Assembly (NCBI GenBank): GCA_902784585.1
Contig: CACZVM010000004.1
Span: 62,001-126,000, forward strand
DNA: 64,000 bases
Direction of reading: 5' to 3'
Origin: an uncultured Bacteroidales bacterium
GTDB lineage: Bacteria > Bacteroidota > Bacteroidia > Bacteroidales > Paludibacteraceae
Positions within the stretch are counted from its first letter, which is position 1. The number at the start of each line of letters is the position of its first letter. Below the pieces are notes generated by a model that saw nothing but the letters and a program-made list of their open reading frames with translations, did not search any database and was not told the DNA's origin. Below, piece by piece: positions 61,299 through 64,000 of the stretch. A program made the translations under genes and the position numbers.

Positions 61299-62531
61299 TT
61301 ATTTCAATTCCTGTCCGCTGACGCTGTAGGTTCTGCCGCCGCGCTCGATGGTCAGCCGGCCGTCGCGGAGAAGCTTGTTGGTCTTAGGCGATTGGTCATC
61401 GGTGATCTGCTCTACGCCCGAACCGGGAATAGGCAGTATGTTGGTGAACTCACTCCAGCCCGTTGCCTGCCGGTAGAGCAAGATACTCTCTGCAGGTACG
61501 TAGAGAGGAATCGTCTTGTCCACCCCGTCGAAATACTCCTCGTAATGGCATGCAGGGGGCGTAGTAGCGTGGCATGTCATCGACTGCAGTCCCGTGCAGT
61601 TGCGGAACGTACGATAGCTGATATGCCGGACGCTGGCAGGCAGCACGATTTCGGTCACTCCAGAACGACCGTCGAAGGCGTAGGAGATCACCGAGCGGAT
61701 ACCATCAGGAATGGTATAGCTGCCGCTGTAGCCGGTAGGCAAGAAGCAGAACAAGCGGGAGTTGTAGAGCGGATCGGTCAGAGAACAACCGTTAAAAGCC
61801 GGTATGCCGATCGAGTCCACGCTCTCGGGCATGTTAAGCGTCGTCAGGCTCTTGCAGTTGTAAAAAGCCCATTTGCCGATCTTGGTGACGCCATCGGGAA
61901 TAACTACGGAGTCCAAATTTGTGCAGTTGTCGAAAGCCGAGATGCCGATATTTGTCATCCCCAGCGGCAGGGTGGCTTTGCGAACCATGTATTTCATATT
62001 CTGCCTCTGCCAGGGAACATACCCTACGGAATCCACCATTTCGCCGCTACCGGCTACGGTCAGTTGACCGGTGCGCGCGTTGAGTTGCCAAGTTAGGTTG
62101 TTGCCCTGTGCACCGCAATTGCCGCTGAAGATATGATCGGTGGCGGGAACGGTGGTCTCCGCGATAACCACATAGGCATTGAGCGCCTCGATGATGTGAT
62201 TGCTGCCGTAATTCTGGATTTTAAAATCGAAACGCACGCGGTAACCATACTGCACGGGCGTTTGCGTCTTGCCTCGATAGACATAGAGCGGCAGGCCTTC
62301 GCCTCCGAGTTGATCTACCAACCAGAAGTTCTGGTTGTTGTACTGGCTGCTATACGCCTCCGCAGCCACCACGTAGCCATCGACGCTGTATATCTGTTCG
62401 GAAGTAGTGTTGGCTGCCAAGGTATCACCTATAGACAACGCCTCTGCCACTGTGACGATTTCGGGGGTATCCGCCCAAACTGTTCCTACGCTCAAAGCAA
62501 GCGTCAGAAAGAAAGAGAAAACATTTTTCAT
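61299..62531 (-). CDS. Secreted BspA-like leucine-rich-repeat protein with OB-like domain and conserved tail
   Basis: 410 residues. Signal peptide ends GTVWA. Residues 25-135 look like an OB-fold (VDGYVVAAEAYSSQYNNQNF, YVYRGKTQTPVQYGYRVRFD). Residues 185-370 are LRR_5 repeats: TNIGISAFDNCTNLDSVVIP, TKIGKWAFYNCKSLTTLNMP, AFDGRSGVTEIVLPASVRHI. BspA-like proteins bind host or bacterial surfaces. Tail: NKLLRDGRLTIERGGRTYSV, preceded by TDDQSPKTN (a two-unit ATTGGTC heptamer). Start at 62531 for the signal peptide. Confidence 0.85.
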   Translation of the reverse strand: MKNVFSFFLTLALSVGTVWADTPEIVTVAEALSIGDTLAANTTSEQIYSVDGYVVAAEAYSSQYNNQNFWLVDQLGGEGLPLYVYRGKTQTPVQYGYRVRFDFKIQNYGSNHIIEALNAYVVIAETTVPATDHIFSGNCGAQGNNLTWQLNARTGQLTVAGSGEMVDSVGYVPWQRQNMKYMVRKATLPLGMTNIGISAFDNCTNLDSVVIPDGVTKIGKWAFYNCKSLTTLNMPESVDSIGIPAFNGCSLTDPLYNSRLFCFLPTGYSGSYTIPDGIRSVISYAFDGRSGVTEIVLPASVRHISYRTFRNCTGLQSMTCHATTPPACHYEEYFDGVDKTIPLYVPAESILLYRQATGWSEFTNILPIPGSGVEQITDDQSPKTNKLLRDGRLTIERGGRTYSVSGQELK

Positions 62532-62567
62532 CTGCTGTAAAATATAGTTAATAAACCTTTTCGGCTG

Positions 62568-62599
62568 CAAAGGTACAACATTTTTTTGGAACAGACAAG
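62568..62599 (-). promoter_or_regulatory. Promoter of the LRR protein gene
   Basis: Minus strand: CTTG of CTTGTCTGTTCC, gap of 20 bases, TACCTTTG. The -33 flank resembles that of the M6 protease promoter. Confidence 0.78.
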
Positions 62600-62607
62600 A
62601 TTTTCGG

Positions 62608-63315
62608 TCAAAAAATATCTTCTGCGGCTGCGCAAGCAGGTTTTAGCGAGGAAAAAAGCGGCGGTGGCGCGAGTGTCGGCGGGGAGGAAAAGGCGAACCG
62701 ATAGAAGGCTCCGCGTATCCTGGGACGGCGGATGAGCGGTTCGGCCGTGGCAGCAGGGCTAAGCGGCTCGAAAGAGAGGTCTTCGGAGAGAGGTTCGGAG
62801 ACCGTTGCCGGTTCGAGGGCTTTTCGGCGTGCCGCCTGAAGTTCGCGGTAGATAGCGACGTAGGTATATTGATAGAAACGGGAATAGCGTTTCATGCCTG
62901 TTTCCGGCGCTTCACCGCATTGGAAGACGCGGAAATAATGGCGGAAGAAACGTATACGCCATTCCATGGCTGCGAGGGAGTGGTCATGCTCGAGCGCATG
63001 GGCCATCCGCTGGGCCGTCTTGATAAGTTCGCGGTTGGCAAGGCAGGCAGCAGACCAAGTCTTGGGAAAATGGTAGGTATAGAGCTGGAGGAGTTGGCCT
63101 CCGCGACGCGGAAGACGGCGGACGATGATATGTTTTCGGTAGTGGTAGCCTTCCTTGACGGTGTTCATGGCACCCCAGAACATATCAATGCCGGTAACGG
63201 GCACGAAATAGCGCACTCCGCGTCTGTGGGAAGCGGAGATGTCCGAATGAGGAGCGTAGTACGAAACGGCGCATTTCAAACGGTTTTTTACGATAGATTT
63301 CAGGTGTCGTACCAT
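62608..63315 (-). CDS. Unknown basic protein
   Basis: Function not recognised. 235 residues: a strongly basic N-terminal two thirds with many Tyr, Arg and His residues (EGYHYRKHIIVRRLPRRGG, WRIRFFRHYFRVFQ, RYSRFYQYTYVAIYREL) and a Pro/Glu-rich C-terminus (EPATVSEPLSEDLSFEPLSP). No signal peptide. It may bind nucleic acid. Its stop codon lies at the edge of the -33 box of the LRR gene promoter. The 165-base leader carries no obvious structure. Confidence 0.6.
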   Translation of the reverse strand: MVRHLKSIVKNRLKCAVSYYAPHSDISASHRRGVRYFVPVTGIDMFWGAMNTVKEGYHYRKHIIVRRLPRRGGQLLQLYTYHFPKTWSAACLANRELIKTAQRMAHALEHDHSLAAMEWRIRFFRHYFRVFQCGEAPETGMKRYSRFYQYTYVAIYRELQAARRKALEPATVSEPLSEDLSFEPLSPAATAEPLIRRPRIRGAFYRFAFSSPPTLAPPPLFSSLKPACAAAEDIF

Positions 63316-63483
63316 TTGTCGTAACAGGTTGTATATGTGTCAATTACAAGTGACTAAAAAGTAGCATGGTCTAGGATAGGCTGTGGCCGCATATTTTCCA
63401 GCCATGGAATTGTTCTAATTTAGTCCTCAAATCGAGTGCAAACCGGTTTAGAACCGGAGCAAGTTATTTCCCAATTTCGAGTG

Positions 63484-63515
63484 CAAAGGTACAACAAAAA
63501 AATGACATGTGCAAA
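63484..63515 (-). promoter_or_regulatory. Promoter of the basic protein gene
   Basis: Minus strand: TTTG of TTTGCACATGTC, gap of 20 bases, TACCTTTG. Confidence 0.78.
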
Positions 63516-63610
63516 TAAAAAAAACATTGATAAATTGTATATATATACGTAGTATATATATAGTATAAGAAGGCAAAAAATGACGATTTCTGGGCGTTGA
63601 CCGAGGATAA

Positions 63611-63657
63611 ATAACGCGGTAATAACGCACTAATCACTCGGAAATCACTCCGAAATC
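63611..63657. repeat. 11-base period array (ATAACGCGGTA/ATCACTCGGAA)
   Basis: ATAACGCGGTA, ATAACGCACTA, ATCACTCGGAA, ATCACTCCGAA, then ATCGCC. The phase is 11 bases throughout, as in the array after dapB. Confidence 0.6.
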
Positions 63658-63732
63658 GCCCCCTTTTGTCTTGTGCCGGGCTTGTGGTTTTCTGGTTGGC
63701 TTGTGACGCTCCCGACGCGCTCCCGATAATAA

Positions 63733-63765
63733 GGCGGATGTGAGGAAAATGTGAGGCGGATGTGA
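63733..63765. repeat. 11-base tandem repeat GCGGATGTGAG
   Basis: GCGGATGTGAG, GAAAATGTGAG, GCGGATGTGAG. Third example of 11-base periodicity. Confidence 0.7.
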
Positions 63766-63766
63766 G

Positions 63767-63797
63767 GAGCGGTCGATAATATCGACCTGAAATGGAC
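63767..63797. repeat. Hairpin repeat copy A (GGTCGATA...TATCGACC)
   Basis: GAGC, the palindrome GGTCGATA-A-TATCGACC, then TGAAATGGAC. Pairs with copy B at 63835; stem bases differ but stay complementary. Confidence 0.6.
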
Positions 63798-63810
63798 AAA
63801 AGAAGAAAAC

Positions 63811-63832
63811 GCCCGGCACAGGTGTGTCGGGC
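63811..63832 (-). terminator. Terminator of the right-edge gene
   Basis: GCCCGGCACA and TGTGTCGGGC pair with one G-U. The minus strand then reads GTTTTCTTCTTTTG. Confidence 0.75.
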
Positions 63833-63834
63833 GG

Positions 63835-63866
63835 GAGCGGGCAATAATATTGCCCTATTAATGGAC
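63835..63866. repeat. Hairpin repeat copy B (GGGCAATA...TATTGCCC)
   Basis: GAGC, the palindrome GGGCAATA-A-TATTGCCC, then TATTAATGGAC. Directly follows the stop codon of the right-edge gene on the minus strand. Confidence 0.6.
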
Positions 63867-63873
63867 GGAGGAA

Positions 63874-64000
63874 TTACTGACGGACGCCGCCAAAGGTAAA
63901 GCCGAAGAAGAGACCGTTTGCTTTATTGGCACCGATGAGGTTTCTGTCGGTGCGATAGCCCTGTACGATCACTTCCGAAGGATCAGACTTGGTATCTCCG
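63874..64000 (-). CDS. C-terminal end of a cut gene, probable envelope protein
   Basis: Only the last 41 or so residues are in the window. They end SEVIVQGYRTDRNLIGANKA then NGLFFGFTFGGVRQ, alternating hydrophobic residues with aromatic ends like the last strands of an outer-membrane barrel. The start lies beyond the right edge. Too little is left for a family call. Confidence 0.6.
   Translation of the reverse strand, partial: GDTKSDPSEVIVQGYRTDRNLIGANKANGLFFGFTFGGVRQ

Overview
The window reads as chromosomal DNA of a Bacteroidota bacterium, most likely Bacteroidales. Twelve or more genes are preceded by the Bacteroidota sigma promoter (TTTG, a gap of 20 bases, then TAnnTTTG). Shine-Dalgarno sites are mostly absent. 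Many secreted proteins share a C-terminal tail of the kind seen on Bacteroidales exported proteins, and a BspA-like leucine-rich-repeat protein is present. I cannot name the species. The amylase genes suggest a polysaccharide-using anaerobe of a gut-like habitat (inference).

Layout. 1-5.5 kb: plus-strand housekeeping run (lipid-linked sugar transferase, serB, add, ftsY, aspA). 5.5-10.1 kb: minus-strand QRT-repeat exported protein, then the operon cdd-lptF/G-ribBA. 10.4-13.1 kb: ppdK, broken by a small deletion and frameshift. 13.4-14.1 kb: small PspC/helix-turn-helix pair. 14.3-27.3 kb: long plus-strand run (dapB, lepB, wbqC-like, ilvE, peptide transporter, rsmI, two flippases, ribE, two FKBP isomerases, truA). 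27.3-42.5 kb: minus-strand block of surface or secreted proteins. It contains two paralogous pairs (beta-rich tail protein plus Cys-rich membrane protein), a 1927-residue protein, a 46-residue peptide, a PqqD-like protein with a Ser/His signal-peptidase-like protein, and an M6 metalloprotease. 42.7-46.0 kb: operon mnmE-yicC-gmk-nadD, divergent from glyS (46.3-47.8 kb). 47.9-58.2 kb: five-gene minus-strand operon of secreted starch-acting proteins (four GH13 enzymes and one non-enzymatic module protein). 58.3-64 kb: trmO, tRNA-Phe with a duplicated 3' end, a secreted nuclease, a Bax-inhibitor-1 protein, an LRR protein, an unknown basic protein and the end of a cut gene.

Working together. Ten exported proteins end in the same roughly 26-residue motif, which suggests one shared export or anchoring route. 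The PqqD/S26 pair lies among them and could belong to it (inference). The amylase operon carries five copies of an unrecognised module of about 100 residues around a GCYDFYIK-type core, probably a binding module.

Across the window, small repeats invade genes. Heptanucleotide arrays sit in and between genes, often coding in frame. Short palindromic elements are inserted in frame in mnmE, trmO and dapB, in the manner of Rickettsia palindromic elements. Arrays with an 11-base period lie between genes and at the end of dapB.
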